From Acetobacter oryzoeni (GTDB lineage Bacteria; Pseudomonadota; Alphaproteobacteria; Acetobacterales; Acetobacteraceae): a stretch of DNA of 64,000 nucleotides. This document shows, piece after piece, positions 54,193 through 63,597 of the stretch. Location of the stretch: assembly GCF_004014775.2 (NCBI RefSeq), contig NZ_CP042810.1:1-64000 (forward strand), read 5' to 3'. Position 1 is the stretch's first letter. Every line of letters begins with the position of its first letter. The notes beneath the pieces were generated by a model. The model was given only the letters and a program-made list of their open reading frames with translations. It was not told where the DNA came from and did no database searches. The translations under genes were made by a program, and so were the position numbers.

Positions 54193-55802
54193 GCACTCTC
54201 CTTCTGCACAATCAACTTCAGGGAGGCAGTAATTTTAGTGTTCAGTTCTTCAGCTTGGCCAAACTGCTCTTTCAGGGTCTTCTCAAGGGCCGCAAAGCGT
54301 TCGGTAAACGGTAAGCTGTCTTCTTCGGTTTCCTCTGCTCCCACGTAGCGGCCCGGTGTCAGCACAAAACCGTGCTGTTCCACCTCTTCCAGCGTGGCAG
54401 ATTTGCAGAAGCCCGGAATGTCTTCATATGTGCCTGCGTTTTTTTCTCCACGCCATGCGTGGTAGGTGTCGGCGATACGGGCCACGTCCTCGTCTGTCAG
54501 TTCCCGGCGGGTGCGGTCCACAAGCTTGCCCAGCTTGCGGGCGTCAATAAACAGGATTTCCCCGCGCCGGTCTCGCCAGCCTTTTTGCTTCTTGGTGCGG
54601 GTGAGAAACCACAGGCAGGCGGGAATCTGGGTAGAATAAAAAAGCTGACCCGGCAGGGCTACCATGCAGTCCACCACATCGGCTTTCACCATTCGGCGGC
54701 GGATTTCGCCCTCGCTATTCTGGTTAGAGGACATGGAGCCATTGGCCAGCACCACGCCAGCGGTACCATCAGGGGCCAGATGCCATAGGATATGCTGAAG
54801 CCACGCATAGTTGGCATTGCCCGCAGGCGGCTTGCCATACTGCCAGCGCGGATCTTCCTCCAGCGAGGCATTCCACCAGTCCGACACGTTAAACGGCGGA
54901 TTAGCCAGAATATAGTCAAAGCGCAGGTCTTTCAGCTCATCGCGTAGAAAGCTGCCCTCATTGTTCCAGTGAATGTCCGCGCCAATACCCCGCACGGCAA
55001 GGTTCATACGGGCCAGACGCCAAGTGGTGTGGTTGCTCTCCTGCCCATAAATGGCAATATCACCCAGCTTACCGCCATGGGTTTCCACAAAGCGTTCGGA
55101 CTGCACGAACATACCACCAGACCCACAGCAGGGGTCGTATACCCGGCCCTTATAGGGTTCAAGCATGGAAACCAGCGTGCGCACCACGCTGGAAGGCGTG
55201 TAGAACTCACCCCCACGCTTGCCTTCGGCTCCGGCAAAACCACCAAGGAAGTATTCATACACCCGGCCCAGCACGTCTCGTGCCTTATCGTCCGTATCGC
55301 CCATGCCGATATCGGAGATCAGGTCGATCAGCTCACCCAGCATGACGGTATCAAGGGCAGGGCGTCCGTAATCCTTGGGTAGCACGCCTTTGAGCTGTTC
55401 CGGGTTGGCTTTCTCGATGGCCAGCATGGCCTCATCAATCATCTTGCCAATATTTGGCGAGCGGGCATTGTCCTTGAGATGAGACCACCGAGCCGTCTCC
55501 GGCACCCAGAAGATATTTTCGGCCAAATATTCGTCAGGATCTTCCGCTGCTGCCGGGTCTTCCAGCATCAGTTTGGCATGCCGGGCTTCAAACGCAGTGG
55601 AGATGTAGCGTAGGAAGATCAGGCCAAGGGCCACATGTTTGTAATCTGAGGGTTCAAGGTTCTTGCGCAGCTTGTCAGCCGCCAGAAACATCTGCTGTTC
55701 AAAGCCCAGCGTCGCGGTCGCTGCCTTGGCCTTGCGTGCTTTGGTAGTTTTCTTAGGAGCAGAGGCATCATCAGGGTTTTTACGTGGACGACCGCGTGGC
55801 AT
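54189..55802 (-). CDS. hsdM: Type I restriction enzyme, HsdM methyltransferase subunit
   Basis: A 537-residue N6-adenine methyltransferase, first gene of the operon. An N-terminal basic tail ([26 protein letters not shown]) precedes HsdM_N. SAM-binding motif [15 protein letters not shown] (~218-231) with upstream [14 protein letters not shown], and the catalytic ILANPPFN motif IV (~298). It modifies host DNA at the HsdS-specified site and forms M2S1 with HsdS. The complete set with hsdR indicates a functional type I system. Confidence 0.95.
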   Translation of the reverse strand: MPRGRPRKNPDDASAPKKTTKARKAKAATATLGFEQQMFLAADKLRKNLEPSDYKHVALGLIFLRYISTAFEARHAKLMLEDPAAAEDPDEYLAENIFWVPETARWSHLKDNARSPNIGKMIDEAMLAIEKANPEQLKGVLPKDYGRPALDTVMLGELIDLISDIGMGDTDDKARDVLGRVYEYFLGGFAGAEGKRGGEFYTPSSVVRTLVSMLEPYKGRVYDPCCGSGGMFVQSERFVETHGGKLGDIAIYGQESNHTTWRLARMNLAVRGIGADIHWNNEGSFLRDELKDLRFDYILANPPFNVSDWWNASLEEDPRWQYGKPPAGNANYAWLQHILWHLAPDGTAGVVLANGSMSSNQNSEGEIRRRMVKADVVDCMVALPGQLFYSTQIPACLWFLTRTKKQKGWRDRRGEILFIDARKLGKLVDRTRRELTDEDVARIADTYHAWRGEKNAGTYEDIPGFCKSATLEEVEQHGFVLTPGRYVGAEETEEDSLPFTERFAALEKTLKEQFGQAEELNTKITASLKLIVQKESA

Positions 55803-56157
55803 GAAACTAAAGCCTTAATATGACAATAAATTAGCGCCGCATTTTGGCCTATTCTAGCCGTTTGGTCGAGTAGGAAGGGCGGGATTGTGGGTTTCCGTTA
55901 CAAGGTAACCGCCGAAGTCCACGTACTGATCGTATTGATAGCAAACTTATCGGCGAACATGGAACAGATCTTGTAAATGCTCTCAAATTCTATTGCTCCT
56001 GAAATCAACTTGCGGAGAAAAGCTGAACTCCATTGATACGATAAATGAGACAGATAAGCGGTCTCGTAATGGTGCAATATTCAACGGTGAGCTTCTATTT
56101 AATTTACTCTATAAAGCCATTAACTTCAAAAAACGTGTTTTTTCGAAAATTGCACCC
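55803..56157. other. Intergenic between hsdM and the dif-like site
   Basis: About 350 bp with no gene I can support; a 60-residue open frame at 55993-56181 lacks family features. It must contain the hsd promoter near 55803-55880, but no clear boxes stand out. Confidence 0.4.
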
Positions 56158-56200
56158 CTTCCCCATATCTACTTGCGATAATTCCACTTATCGCAAGTAG
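56158..56200. repeat. Right flanking repeat with dif-like palindrome
   Basis: The 25-bp repeat (56158-56182) runs into a perfect palindrome: CTACTTGCGATAA (56169-56181), TTCCAC spacer, TTATCGCAAGTAG (56188-56200). The inner ATAA-N6-TTAT with 11-bp arms is the layout of XerC/XerD dif sites. Whether Xer proteins recognise it is unknown; it could also be a replication or partition protein site. Confidence 0.6.
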
Positions 56201-56218
56201 GCGGGCGCACGGAAAAGC

Positions 56219-56319
56219 AAGGGTTTGTCGAAAACCCTTAATTAGGAGAATCCCCGTTTCCGCGCCGGTTGAGCACCGAAAAAACAACCTTAATTAGGTG
56301 AAAAAATTCCTTAATTAGG
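56219..56319. repeat. Probable transposon end: CCTTAATTAGG repeats and hairpin
   Basis: Three copies of CCTTAATTAGG (56236-56246, 56288-56298, 56309-56319) lie directly next to the tniQ stop; the last two are 21 bp apart (two helical turns). A hairpin AAGGGTTT/AAACCCTT (56219-56239) overlaps the first and includes TGTCG, a possible TG-start of the element. These resemble transposase-binding repeats of Tn7/Tn5053-like ends; plasmid iterons are an alternative. Confidence 0.5.
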
Positions 56320-57321
56320 TTACACACCAAATGGTGCACTGATGATCTGTCGTCCCCATGATCTTACTTTTGGATGCAGCCACATCACATAAGTCTCTGG
56401 CGTGAGTGGTTCACAGGCAACCTGACATTCTGAAGGATCCCAGAAAACCCTGTCTTCAAAAAACTGATGATCGGACAATACTACCGAAGCCAGCATGATG
56501 ATGCCGGTTGCCAGCGAAGTTGGCAGCATGGCCGGCGTATAATGGAAAGCGGCTTTCCAGTCTGACTGCTCCAGCATCCAGTAAAGCGGCGGTTGAGGTC
56601 TCGGGAGATAATCAATCGTGATCAGGGTAATCAGCGTAAGCTCTTCAATAATTGTCGTCAGACGACGTTCCCTGCTGACTCCACGCCATTGTGCGCGAAG
56701 TGTCTGCCCGACAAGACTGCGACAGAGATCAATGCTTAGAGCGTTCACGCACCGGGAGATTGTTCTGTCTATCGTCAGACCCCAGGGAAGCTGATCATCT
56801 AATGCATCCCCCCACAAATTGATTTTATCACCTTTGACGGCGCACAGCGGCTGTACCCGACCTTTGTCACTGAGAAAAAGACACCCCTTGCCTATTTTAT
56901 TGCACCGTGGACAGGCTTCTTCCAGAACTCGCCGATGACGTTCACAGGTCACCGTCGCTCCCGTTCGCCATGATCGCCGCTCCCAAGGCTCATCTCCCTC
57001 TAGCAGAGCTTCCCGTACACACTCTCGACACCAGACATGATGATCTCGAACCCAAAGACGCCTTTGTGGCATTCCACAGCGCATTGTCCTGATTGAACGT
57101 TGTGACAGGCCGGTCATGAGTGCAAGAGCACAGTCCGCCTGAGGCAACAGGTAGCAGTCCAGTTCTCGCGCTCCTCGGAGAGGGTATCCGGCATGAAGAG
57201 CAAGATGGTCAGCATGGAGATCGTAGCGGGCGGCTAATCTGGATAGCCATGAGGAAAACGCCTCTGCCCTGTGTGGAAATGGGACGAGCGGAAGGGATGA
57301 CGGTGCCCCCTCTTTACCCAC
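56320..57321 (-). CDS. tniQ: TniQ-family transposition protein
   Basis: A 333-residue TniQ. N-terminal FPHRAEAFSSWLSRLAARYDL is the family opening; a zinc-binding stretch at ~95-140 contains HHVWCRECVREA and VTCERHRRVLEEACPRC. TniQ/TnsD proteins direct target choice by linking DNA or a partner to the ATPase TniB. Its start overlaps the tniB stop by 8 nt. Confidence 0.88.
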   Translation of the reverse strand: MGKEGAPSSLPLVPFPHRAEAFSSWLSRLAARYDLHADHLALHAGYPLRGARELDCYLLPQADCALALMTGLSQRSIRTMRCGMPQRRLWVRDHHVWCRECVREALLEGDEPWERRSWRTGATVTCERHRRVLEEACPRCNKIGKGCLFLSDKGRVQPLCAVKGDKINLWGDALDDQLPWGLTIDRTISRCVNALSIDLCRSLVGQTLRAQWRGVSRERRLTTIIEELTLITLITIDYLPRPQPPLYWMLEQSDWKAAFHYTPAMLPTSLATGIIMLASVVLSDHQFFEDRVFWDPSECQVACEPLTPETYVMWLHPKVRSWGRQIISAPFGV

Positions 57322-58237
57322 GACGGGATTTCCGTCGATGTCCTCCCATTATTACAGGCGCTTCAATACCATCCCATACCTCTTCATGCTCAAAAGCCTG
57401 ATAATCAAGACGCTCGGTGCCTGAACGAATAGCTCTGATTGCAGCACGTTCAATCGCCTTGCATGTCCCCAGAGTAATGCCTCCTGTGCGCCCAACCAGC
57501 ATCTGCATTAACCGCCGGGAGTCAACTGGAGATGGCTCTCGCAAAGGCAGGCTCCAGACCAATCTTGTTACAAAATGACTGAAATCGTCACCATTTTCCC
57601 ATGTTGGTAATTCCAGATTCATAAAACGATTTCGTAACTGGTCATCAGACAGCAGAGCATGCCGTGTTTCCGGCACACCGATCCCTATCAGAGCAACCCG
57701 CAATTCGTTCGACAACCAGCGCAGCAATTGCAGAAACAGTCGTTGCTGGCGGGCCGTACCTGCCAAAACAGAATTCAACTCGTCAATGACGATGACTTTG
57801 GCCTGCACCTCGGTCAACACGCGCAGAACCGTTGACTCACGTGGTGCTGTTGTCTCGAAATTGTCGATTGCAGGAACGCCGATTGCTTTGAGCAGCTGCG
57901 AAAAAAAGCGAGGCCCTGTTGGGTCATGTGGCATCAGCATGACGACGATGGGATGTAGACGGCACGTCCCGTTGTTCTCAAGTCTGACAGTGTGAGTGCG
58001 TTCAAATTTTCTGACGAGCGTCGTTTTCCCCATACCGCTCTGACCGATCAGAAGCATATTTTCCATACGCTCTGAACGTGGCTGGACATAAATCTCGTTG
58101 AGGCGCCTCAGTACACGATCAGCGTGTGGATAATCCACCCAACGCTTGGCGCGGATGTGGCGGATCCTCTCTTCGTTCCCCAATGCAGCAAGTGGTCTCA
58201 CGTCTTCTGGGAGATGCGACCATTCTGCACGGCACAT
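57314..58237 (-). CDS. tniB: TniB-family AAA+ transposition ATPase
   Basis: A 307-residue ATPase of the TniB/TnsC type. Walker A LLIGQSGMGKTTLVRKF (~63-79), Walker B VIVIDELNSVL (~150-160), and the sensor-like ALIGIGVPETRHAL. The N-terminus (RAKRWVDYPHADRVLRRLNEIY) is typical. It selects target DNA and activates TniA. It lies 2 bp downstream of the tniA 3' fragment, showing the ancestral tniA-tniB-tniQ operon. Confidence 0.9.
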   Translation of the reverse strand: MCRAEWSHLPEDVRPLAALGNEERIRHIRAKRWVDYPHADRVLRRLNEIYVQPRSERMENMLLIGQSGMGKTTLVRKFERTHTVRLENNGTCRLHPIVVMLMPHDPTGPRFFSQLLKAIGVPAIDNFETTAPRESTVLRVLTEVQAKVIVIDELNSVLAGTARQQRLFLQLLRWLSNELRVALIGIGVPETRHALLSDDQLRNRFMNLELPTWENGDDFSHFVTRLVWSLPLREPSPVDSRRLMQMLVGRTGGITLGTCKAIERAAIRAIRSGTERLDYQAFEHEEVWDGIEAPVIMGGHRRKSRRG

Positions 58238-58239
58238 GA

Positions 58240-59005
58240 TTACCAGATCTCCACACCGCTATGAGCGCCTGGAGGCGGCATCGGGATGCGGTCGACATCG
58301 TCTTCTGCTTTTCCCGCAGGAAATTGACTTTGGTTCGGTTCTGACGGGCTATCAGCGCACCTCTGGGCGATTTCACGACGGACAACATTTCTGCGTGCCT
58401 TGCGGCTCTGACCACGAGCTTCGTCGAGAATTGCCCGTTGCTCCCGGATGGCGGCGAAGATTGAGGTTTCATCTACACTGCGACGTCCCTCATCTTTCAG
58501 ACACCGGACCGCATTACGATGTTCCCACAGAGTAATAGGTTCCCGACGCAAATCTGCGTAAGGAACCCTGACATGGTCGCCGTCTGGCAGTTCGACATAA
58601 ACAGACGAGAGATTACGGGGATCGTATTTCACTCGCAGACGCGTATCGGGACGTCCAAGCAGATGTGCAAGACCTCCATCCTGGTATTGGATATTGAATA
58701 ACCGAACACCATCGCGTCGTATCACCCGTATTTCGTAGGGAAGAAAATCAAGAAGAAAGGCCTGGGAATCCAAAGGATGTCGGAAAACAGCTGTTTCGAT
58801 GCTTGACGTCCATTTTGCTATAGGAGGCTGACCAAGGCCGCGATGAATTTCATTATGATACGGACCAAGCACTTCCAGCGCCAATATGCGTTCGAACTCC
58901 CGAAATGACAGACATGCACGCTCTTCAGAGCGGTAATTCCCTCTCTCCACAACATTCGAAAATGTGGTGCCTGGCAATGCTTGAATGCGGTGCATCAGCG
59001 TGCCC
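58240..59005 (-). pseudogene. tniA: TniA DDE transposase, 3' part (split by Tn3 element)
   Basis: Encodes the C-terminal ~255 residues of TniA: TLMHRIQALPGTTFSNVVER, then EVLGPYHNEIHRGLGQPP (end of the rve domain), then the Mu-transposase C-terminal beta-barrel (VRRDGVRLFNIQYQD...RVKYDPRNLSSVYVEL). It continues the N-terminal part at 62704-63597 exactly at IERLMG|TLMHR. An internal Met allows a 256-residue fragment but this lacks two of the three catalytic acids. Confidence 0.88.
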
Positions 59006-59038
59006 ATCAAGGGGTCGTTTGCGGGAGGGGGCGAAATC

Positions 59039-61930
59039 CTACGCTAAGGATTTAGGCCAGCGATATTCGCCGGTGAGGTTGATGTGTTCCCATCCCAGCG
59101 GTGAGACATGGGCGAGGAGATCAGGCGGGATGATGATGCCGTCCACGGCGCGTCTGTCCACGACCTCCCCGAGTTTCATGGTGTTCCAGAAGATGATGAT
59201 GGCGGCGAGCAGGTTCATGCCGGCAATACGATAGTGCTGCCCTTCGCCTGAGCGGTCGCGTATCTCACCTCGACGATGGAAGCTGATGGCGCGCTTGAGG
59301 GCATGATGGGCCTCGCCCTTGTTGAGACCGATCTGAGCCTGGCGCTGGAGACCGGCGTCGAGAATCCAGTCGATCATGAACAGGGTGCGCTCGATGCGAC
59401 CGATCTCCCGCAATGCGAGGGCCAGCTCATTCTGGCGCGGGTAGGAAGCGAGCTTGCGAAGAATCTGGCTGGGGGCGACGATGCCCGCTGCGATCGTTGC
59501 CGTGACGCGCAGGATGTCGGGCCAGTTGCGCTCGATGAGCGGTTCATTGATTTTGCCGCCAACCAGCGCTCGCACATTGGCGGGCGTCGCGTTGGGCGTG
59601 AAGGCATAGAGTCTTTTCTGAGAGAGATCTCGGATACGCGGTGCGAACCTGTAGCCGAGCAAGGAGCTGGCGGCGAACACATGATCGGTAAAGCCACCCG
59701 TGTCGGCAAAATGCTGGCGGACGCGGCGGCCTGCGTCATTCATGAGCAGCCCATCGAGTATATAAGGTGCCTCGCTGACCGTTGCTGGGATGACCTGGGT
59801 AGCGAAGGGTGCATATTGATCGGACACATGGCTGTATCCCTTGAGGCCTGGGACGTTGCCATATTTCGCGTTGATCAGATTCATCGCTTCGCCCTGCTCG
59901 GTAGCAAGGAAGAACTGCCCGTCGCTGGATGCGGATTTCCCTTGTCCCCAGAAGGCGGACATAGGCAGAGCGGCATGGGCTTCCACGATCATGGCGAGCG
60001 CCCGATCATAGGCGCTGCCTTCGACATGCCAGCGTGCGATCCGCAGCAATTCCCAGAAGCTGTGCGTATTGGTCGCCGCTGCCATCTTGCGTAGACCAAG
60101 ATTGACGCCTTCCGCCAACAACACGTTCATCAGGCCGATATGGTCGCGGCAAGGCACGCCAGTGCGCAGATGCGTGAAAGCCTCGGAGAATCCGGTTCGC
60201 TCATCGACTTCCAGCAACAAATCGGTGATCCTCGTGGACGGGAGCTGTTGATAGAGATCGAGTACGAGATCCTCAGTGCCTTCGGGTGTGTCAGCCTTCA
60301 GCTTGTCGATGTGCAGCTTGCCGTTCTCGATGATGCCGCCTGGGATCGTACCGGTTCGCGCCGCGCGGCCAAGCGCCTTCAGTTGTGTATCCAGTCGAGC
60401 CCTGCGCTCGGCAAGCCATTCGCCGGGTTGCAGCGGCACAGCGAACCGCGCGGTCTGCTCTATCGCCTGTGGCGGGACCAGGATCTGCTTGAGGTCGCCA
60501 TAGCGGCGCGATTTTGCCAGCCATATATCGCCGGACCGGAAAGCGTCGCGGATATGGAACAGCACCGCGATTTCCCAAAGTCGGTAGTCGCCGGCGGGCG
60601 CAGCGCGAAGATGGCGATGCCATTTGGAGTTGGGACGTAGAAAATCCATAGGAGGATCGGATTTGATCCCGCTCTGTAGCAGCGCGATAGCCGTCAGAAG
60701 AGGCTTGGCAATCGGCGCCGCCTGCATGTCGAGCAGGCGCAGCATCCTGGGCGCATAGAGGCGGAAGCGATGATAGCCGTCCAGCACACGGCTGAGCGGG
60801 TCGGCAGCGAGCACATTGGTCAACGCAGAGGCCGTGGCGACAAGGGTTCTGAACCGTTCCCAGCCTGGACCGGTGGTGATTATCCCGTCCAGGGATGCGC
60901 CATCGTCCTGCGCTCCAAGCAAAGCACCACCGATTTCAGCAAAAGACTTCAGCGTGTCCCGAACGGCCGCCTTTTCGTCGGCGATCTTGGTGCTGCAAAG
61001 GCGTTCGGAGACCCGATAGAGACGGCCTACGATGCGATCGTGGGTCTCCACGATGACATCAGCCAGAGATGACCGCCATTCCATGGTGCAGACAGCGAGG
61101 ATTGCAAGCCGCCTGCCTTCGGGCAGATCGCGCATGCCGTCGGCGTAATAGCGCTCGCCCTGCCGGCGAAGGCGGGTCACACGATGCGCGGGAACGCCGT
61201 CCAGCAAATCTGCCGGAAGATCGAACTTGTGGAGATATTCCAGTCGATCCATCAGCCGATTGGCCGCCGCCGAATTTGCGCCAACTTCGAACTGTCGCAG
61301 CCATACGAAGCGGGTGATGCGACCATCCACCGTATTCTCTAACAGATGAGCCAAATTCTCGCTCAGGGCTGGTGTTATGCGATGGGCGATACGATCTTCG
61401 ATCCTGCGTTCGGCCTTGACCAGTGCATCGGCACAAAGGCGCTCAATCGTTGAGAAACCGGGAAGGATTGTGCGGGTGCGGCGACACTCTGCAACGAAGC
61501 GACGGGCAAGATCCTCATTCGATGTCGCCGCCTCGGCTTCCCGAGCGATCCAATCGCGCAAATCCCGTGCGCCCCGCCCCGAAAAGGAGCGATAGCCGTA
61601 GATCCGGCGTAGGTCCGCCAGATGCTCATGCCGGGTCTCCTCGCGCGCGGCATAGAGGAGTAGATCGTCACGGCTCAGCCCGAGCTGGGCCGCGATGAAA
61701 TCCGATACCTGTGCCGGGATCAGCTCGCCAGGGGTGAGTACCCGGCCCGGGTAGCGCAGGACGCACAGTTGCAGCGCGAAGCCGAAACGGTTGTGGGCGC
61801 GCCGGCGCTGGCGGATATGCCCGAGATCCTCATCGCTAAGGGTATAGTGCCGCAGCAGATCACCTTGATCGACCGGTAAGTGAAACAGCGCCTCGCGCTG
61901 TCGATCGGTCAGGGTCACGCGACGCGGCAT
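59039..61930 (-). CDS. tnpA: Tn3-family transposase
   Basis: A 963-residue DDE transposase of normal length. N-terminal DUF4158 (MPRRVTLTDRQREALFHLP, ~1-165) and C-terminal Tn3 DDE domain with YSHVSDQYAPFATQVIPAT (catalytic Asp, ~700), the central Asp in FTDHVFAASSLLGYRFAPRIRDL, and late Glu in the GEAHHALKRAISFHRRGEIRDRSGEGQHYRIAGMNLLAAIIIFWNT block. The stop lies inside the left inverted repeat. It is divergent from the resolvase. Confidence 0.95.
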   Translation of the reverse strand: MPRRVTLTDRQREALFHLPVDQGDLLRHYTLSDEDLGHIRQRRRAHNRFGFALQLCVLRYPGRVLTPGELIPAQVSDFIAAQLGLSRDDLLLYAAREETRHEHLADLRRIYGYRSFSGRGARDLRDWIAREAEAATSNEDLARRFVAECRRTRTILPGFSTIERLCADALVKAERRIEDRIAHRITPALSENLAHLLENTVDGRITRFVWLRQFEVGANSAAANRLMDRLEYLHKFDLPADLLDGVPAHRVTRLRRQGERYYADGMRDLPEGRRLAILAVCTMEWRSSLADVIVETHDRIVGRLYRVSERLCSTKIADEKAAVRDTLKSFAEIGGALLGAQDDGASLDGIITTGPGWERFRTLVATASALTNVLAADPLSRVLDGYHRFRLYAPRMLRLLDMQAAPIAKPLLTAIALLQSGIKSDPPMDFLRPNSKWHRHLRAAPAGDYRLWEIAVLFHIRDAFRSGDIWLAKSRRYGDLKQILVPPQAIEQTARFAVPLQPGEWLAERRARLDTQLKALGRAARTGTIPGGIIENGKLHIDKLKADTPEGTEDLVLDLYQQLPSTRITDLLLEVDERTGFSEAFTHLRTGVPCRDHIGLMNVLLAEGVNLGLRKMAAATNTHSFWELLRIARWHVEGSAYDRALAMIVEAHAALPMSAFWGQGKSASSDGQFFLATEQGEAMNLINAKYGNVPGLKGYSHVSDQYAPFATQVIPATVSEAPYILDGLLMNDAGRRVRQHFADTGGFTDHVFAASSLLGYRFAPRIRDLSQKRLYAFTPNATPANVRALVGGKINEPLIERNWPDILRVTATIAAGIVAPSQILRKLASYPRQNELALALREIGRIERTLFMIDWILDAGLQRQAQIGLNKGEAHHALKRAISFHRRGEIRDRSGEGQHYRIAGMNLLAAIIIFWNTMKLGEVVDRRAVDGIIIPPDLLAHVSPLGWEHINLTGEYRWPKSLA

Positions 61931-62055
61931 ACATGCTCCTTATTCTTTCCAAGGTAAGGTTTGAGATAGTTTGATTGCGATGCTGGTTAAGATACACAAT
62001 AGTGCAAGCTTATGTGCTCATGTTCGTCACCGCTTCAAACCAACGTTTAAGAAAC
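61931..62055. promoter_or_regulatory. Divergent tnpA/tnpR promoter and putative res site
   Basis: The 125-bp gap between the transposase and resolvase starts is where Tn3-family res sites lie. It contains the short dyad CGCTTCAAACCAACGTTTAAGAA-like sequences near 62033-62054, but I could not delimit subsites I-III. Confidence 0.45.
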
Positions 62056-62670
62056 ATGCTGATCGGATATGCCCGCGTCTCCAAAGCCGATGGTTCCCAA
62101 TCCCTCGACCTCCAGCACGACGCCCTGCGTGCCGCCGGTATCGAGCCAGGTAATATTTATGATGATCGTGCATCCGGTAGCCGCGATGATCGGCCCGGCT
62201 TAGCTGCATGCCTCAAATCCTTGCGCGACGGCGATGTGCTGGTGGTCTGGAAACTCGATCGCCTCGGGCGCTCGCTCGCCCACCTGGTCAACACCGTGAA
62301 GGATCTGTCAGACCGCAGGATCGGCCTGCGTGTGCTGACCGGAAAAGGCGCTCAGATCGACACCACGACCGCATCCGGCCGCATGGTGTTCGGTATCTTT
62401 GCCACTCTGGCCGAGTTCGAGCGGGATCTGATCCGCGAGCGCACCATGGCTGGCCTTGCCGCAGCCAGAGCGCGCGGACGAAAGGGAGGGCGAAAATTCG
62501 CCCTGACCAAAGCACAGGTGCGTCTCGCCCAGGCCGCCATGGCGCAGCGCGACACGTCTGTTTCCGATCTGTGCAAGGAACTCGGGATCGAGCGCGTCAC
62601 TCTATACAGATATGTCGGACCGAAGGGCGAGCTCAGGGATTATGGGAAGCGCGTTCTCAGCTTAGCGTAG
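62056..62670 (+). CDS. tnpR: Serine recombinase (Tn3-type resolvase)
   Basis: A 204-residue resolvase. MLIGYARVSKADGSQSLDLQ with catalytic Ser9, then WKLDRLGRSLAHLV, GRMVFGIFATLAEFERDLIRERT (~110-132), and a C-terminal HTH (VSDLCKELGIERVTLYRYV). ATG 62056 is chosen because the in-frame upstream extension is not resolvase-like. It resolves cointegrates at the adjacent res site. The stop lies in the right inverted repeat. Confidence 0.93.
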   Translation: MLIGYARVSKADGSQSLDLQHDALRAAGIEPGNIYDDRASGSRDDRPGLAACLKSLRDGDVLVVWKLDRLGRSLAHLVNTVKDLSDRRIGLRVLTGKGAQIDTTTASGRMVFGIFATLAEFERDLIRERTMAGLAAARARGRKGGRKFALTKAQVRLAQAAMAQRDTSVSDLCKELGIERVTLYRYVGPKGELRDYGKRVLSLA

Positions 62671-62703
62671 GATTTCGCCCCCTCCCGCAAACGACCCCAT
62701 CAA

Positions 62704-63597
62704 ACGTTCTATGTGTCCACCATAACGTGGAGTAGCGGGCGGTCGATAAGCAATCTGAATGCCATGTTGCTCACAACCACGCTCAAAAGAACGACCATGA
62801 AACTCCGCTCCATTATCGACATGAATGCAACGAGGAAGCCCACACGTTGGCCAACTGTTTTCAATCAGACGCTCCGCACGCCAGGAATCTTTGGGGAGAA
62901 CCGCCTGTGTAAGGGCAAGCGCGACTGAAGTGGTGCTGGGAGCTTCGAGGGACAGAAGAAACCCCAGAACCATACGCGTATGAATATCCATCACCAGTGT
63001 TAGCCAAGGTCGACCGATGCTCGCACGAGTAACATCGTCGACTAGCATGAGATCAACCTTGGTATGGTCAATCTGAACGATATCCAAGGGCCTTTCTGCT
63101 TCGAGACCTCCTTGAATCTGATGAAACGCAGCTTCAGTCGCCGTTTTTCCTTCGCGTTTCCTGATAAGTGTTTTTGAATTGCAAGCTGCAACACGTGATC
63201 GAACAGCTTTCATGGACGGCACATTGAAACCTGATTTTTGGCATTCACACTCTATATATCGATGGACCTGTTTCAATGTCGGTTTTTCACGTTTAAAATA
63301 TATCTTCTTTATCACTTCTTCGATTATTTTTTCTATATTTACGGCTAAGCGTCTGTTCCCGACACGAGGCCCACGAGGTAATGGGAGCAAACTCGCTGTG
63401 GTTTGTTCCTCACGTAGTTTTTTCAGAAGGCGGTAAGTGTGTTGAACACTGATACCCAGGTCGCTTGCGACTAATTTGACTGAAAGATGATTTCTTTGAT
63501 TTTCCTCCAACAATCCACGCAGCAGTGCATGTCGATGGGATGCTCTTGACCAAACATCTTCACTAACAGAAGTGATTGACGGTTTTGTCTGTCGCAT
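62704..63597 (-). pseudogene. tniA: TniA DDE transposase, 5' part (split by Tn3 element)
   Basis: Encodes the first ~300 residues: an N-terminal HTH (LSVKLVASDLGISVQHTYRLLKKL, ~38-62), then the rve domain with all three catalytic acids: Asp in IVQIDHTKVDLM, Asp in CIHVDNGAEF and Glu in GGHIERLMG, after which the Tn3 insertion begins. ATG 63597 follows GAGA; an earlier in-frame ATG at 63666 is possible. Joined with 58240-59005 the full TniA would be about 555 residues, normal for the family. Confidence 0.88.

Larger units (their letters stand above)
59011..62698. mobile_element. Complete Tn3-family transposon (3688 bp) inside tniA
   Basis: Perfect 38-bp inverted repeats (59011-59048 and 62661-62698) begin GGGGTCGTTTGCGGGAGGGG and end ACGCTAAG, the Tn3 pattern. 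A 5-bp target duplication ATCAA flanks them (59006-59010, 62699-62703). It contains only tnpA and tnpR with a res region between; no passenger gene. The exact duplication and intact frames indicate a recent insertion. Confidence 0.95.
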
